From Candidatus Poribacteria bacterium (GTDB lineage Bacteria; Poribacteria; WGA-4E; WGA-3G), in the NCBI GenBank assembly GCA_028824575.1, contig JAPPDN010001023.1:1-64000 (forward strand): a stretch of 64,000 bases of DNA, given 5' to 3'. The notes beneath the pieces were generated by a model that made no database searches, was not told where the DNA came from, and saw only the letters and a program-made list of their open reading frames with translations. Numbering within the stretch: position 1 is the first letter of the stretch; every line of letters starts with the position of its first letter. This document shows positions 63,199 to 64,000 of the stretch, in pieces. The translations under genes and the position numbers were made by a program.

Positions 63199-63942
63199 TC
63201 AAGCAAATTCGGAAATCGAATACCCTTGATCATATAGGTGGATATCTTTGTCAGGCATCTTTACTCCAAGTAGCCGCAATCGTTGTTCACCGGCATTTTC
63301 CAGTGCCTGCCACGGTGGACTCAAATGCCAATTGTAGCGCTTAAGCCACCAGTAACCGTAGTAGGGGTGAACAACGCGCCTTAGCCCGCCGGACCGGTTG
63401 TGACCACCGGTATGCCAAATAGATGCATTAATGAATAATGCATCGCCAGCATCAGCATAGATGCTGACCTCTCCCGGTAGTGGTTCATCCGCGGATTTTT
63501 GAGGGGGCCACACTTCTCCCCGGTGACTTCCGGGCACGACTCGTGTCGGACCTTGGTCTTCTGTCATGTCATCAAGATATAGAAGACCGTTGATCGCCAG
63601 GGGCCACTCGCCTCGGAAGGTGAAGTCACGGTGCCAATGCCAATGGACTTCGCTTGTAGGATCCTGGCGGGATAACTCGTATTGGAGGAGTTGAGTCTGT
63701 GAACCGAAGATTGCATAAAGACGCTTAAGAATCGGCGGGTGCTCAATCAACTCAATGAAAGCCTTATGTTTGAGTACCCTTGGTTCGTTGAGAAACTGGT
63801 TAGAACTTACATGTGGTTTTTCCAGTTCCCACACACGATCAAACTCCTTTTGGATGAAAGCGAGATACTCGCTGTTAAGTATGCCACGCACATGTAGATA
63901 CCCATGTTCCATAAAGAAATTCTTTTCATTTGGTGTGTTCAT
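63199..63942 (-). CDS. PhyH-family Fe(II)/2OG dioxygenase
   Basis: A 247-residue phytanoyl-CoA dioxygenase-like enzyme. Residues include NFFMEHGYLHVRGIL at the start, VHWHWHRDF (HxD iron site), a second iron His in SIWHTGGHNRSGG with Arg just after it for 2-oxoglutarate, and GPTRVVPGSHRG. Such enzymes hydroxylate small metabolites; the family is large in sponge-symbiont genomes and substrates are usually unknown. ATG 63942 is preferred over TTG 63963, since GGAA lies upstream. Its gene direction and spacing do not tie it to the neighbouring DUF899 gene firmly. Confidence 0.87.
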   Translation of the reverse strand: MNTPNEKNFFMEHGYLHVRGILNSEYLAFIQKEFDRVWELEKPHVSSNQFLNEPRVLKHKAFIELIEHPPILKRLYAIFGSQTQLLQYELSRQDPTSEVHWHWHRDFTFRGEWPLAINGLLYLDDMTEDQGPTRVVPGSHRGEVWPPQKSADEPLPGEVSIYADAGDALFINASIWHTGGHNRSGGLRRVVHPYYGYWWLKRYNWHLSPPWQALENAGEQRLRLLGVKMPDKDIHLYDQGYSISEFA

Positions 63943-64000
63943 AGTAAATTCCGCGTTGGTCAAAAGTCAAGTCGATTTATTTCTAATTTCTCTGGGCAAC

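Overview
The window is bacterial, of moderate GC, with dense mixed-strand coding, TTG/GTG starts and many decayed insertion sequences. The gene families present (PhyH dioxygenases, NEW3 and DUF5916 proteins, PF14907 nucleotidyltransferases, iteron plasmids beside biosynthetic clusters) fit an uncultivated, possibly sponge-associated bacterium of the Poribacteria type. That placement is inference: there is no rRNA or marker gene here.

Layout. 1-3.0 kb: end of an envelope/efflux operon (NEW3 protein, TolC-like protein) and an A24 prepilin-peptidase-like protein. 3.0-12.3 kb: plasmid-type DNA with an iteron origin and a Rep_3-type initiator, a second detached iteron cluster, a 23-bp-periodic palindrome array, accessory DNA-binding proteins, a broken tyrosine recombinase and several small genes. 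13.4-27.2 kb: a lasso-peptide island with RRE protein B1, protease B2, cyclase C, a 44-residue precursor, HPr-kinase-like tail kinase, ABC exporter, two Fe(II)/2OG oxygenases, a phosphoesterase, glycosyltransferases and a nucleotidyltransferase. The same insertion-sequence end occurs at both sides of its core. 28.7-32.7 kb: more plasmid-type DNA with an intact short tyrosine recombinase, a ParA/ribbon-helix-helix partition pair, probable centromere repeats and a parA fragment. 32.7-43.6 kb: a complete minimal enediyne polyketide cassette in one orientation (unbL, unbV, unbU, pksE, thioesterase). 44-56 kb: envelope and export genes (DUF5916 outer-membrane protein, polytopic membrane protein, three-gene ABC-2 transporter, glycosyltransferases, metallophosphatase, second PF14907 nucleotidyltransferase). 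56.7-64 kb: two CYTH-like proteins, a PLP fold-III decarboxylase, a PEP-utilising/PPDK-type enzyme, a DUF899 thioredoxin-like protein and a PhyH dioxygenase.

Two natural-product systems therefore sit beside or between plasmid replication and partition genes, which suggests a secondary replicon or an integrated plasmid that gathered biosynthetic clusters. The least expected signal is a small structured RNA. Three paralogous genes for short secreted/membrane proteins (at 5.2, 11.2 and 28.9 kb) each follow a sigma70-like promoter (17-bp spacer, TATACT) and a roughly 55-60 nt leader that can form the same pseudoknot: 5' P1, 5' P2, hairpin, 3' P1, 6-nt spacer, 3' P2. The stems differ in sequence between copies yet keep pairing, which is covariation. 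The copy at 11.1 kb heads a run of four small genes, three of them otherwise unrecognised.
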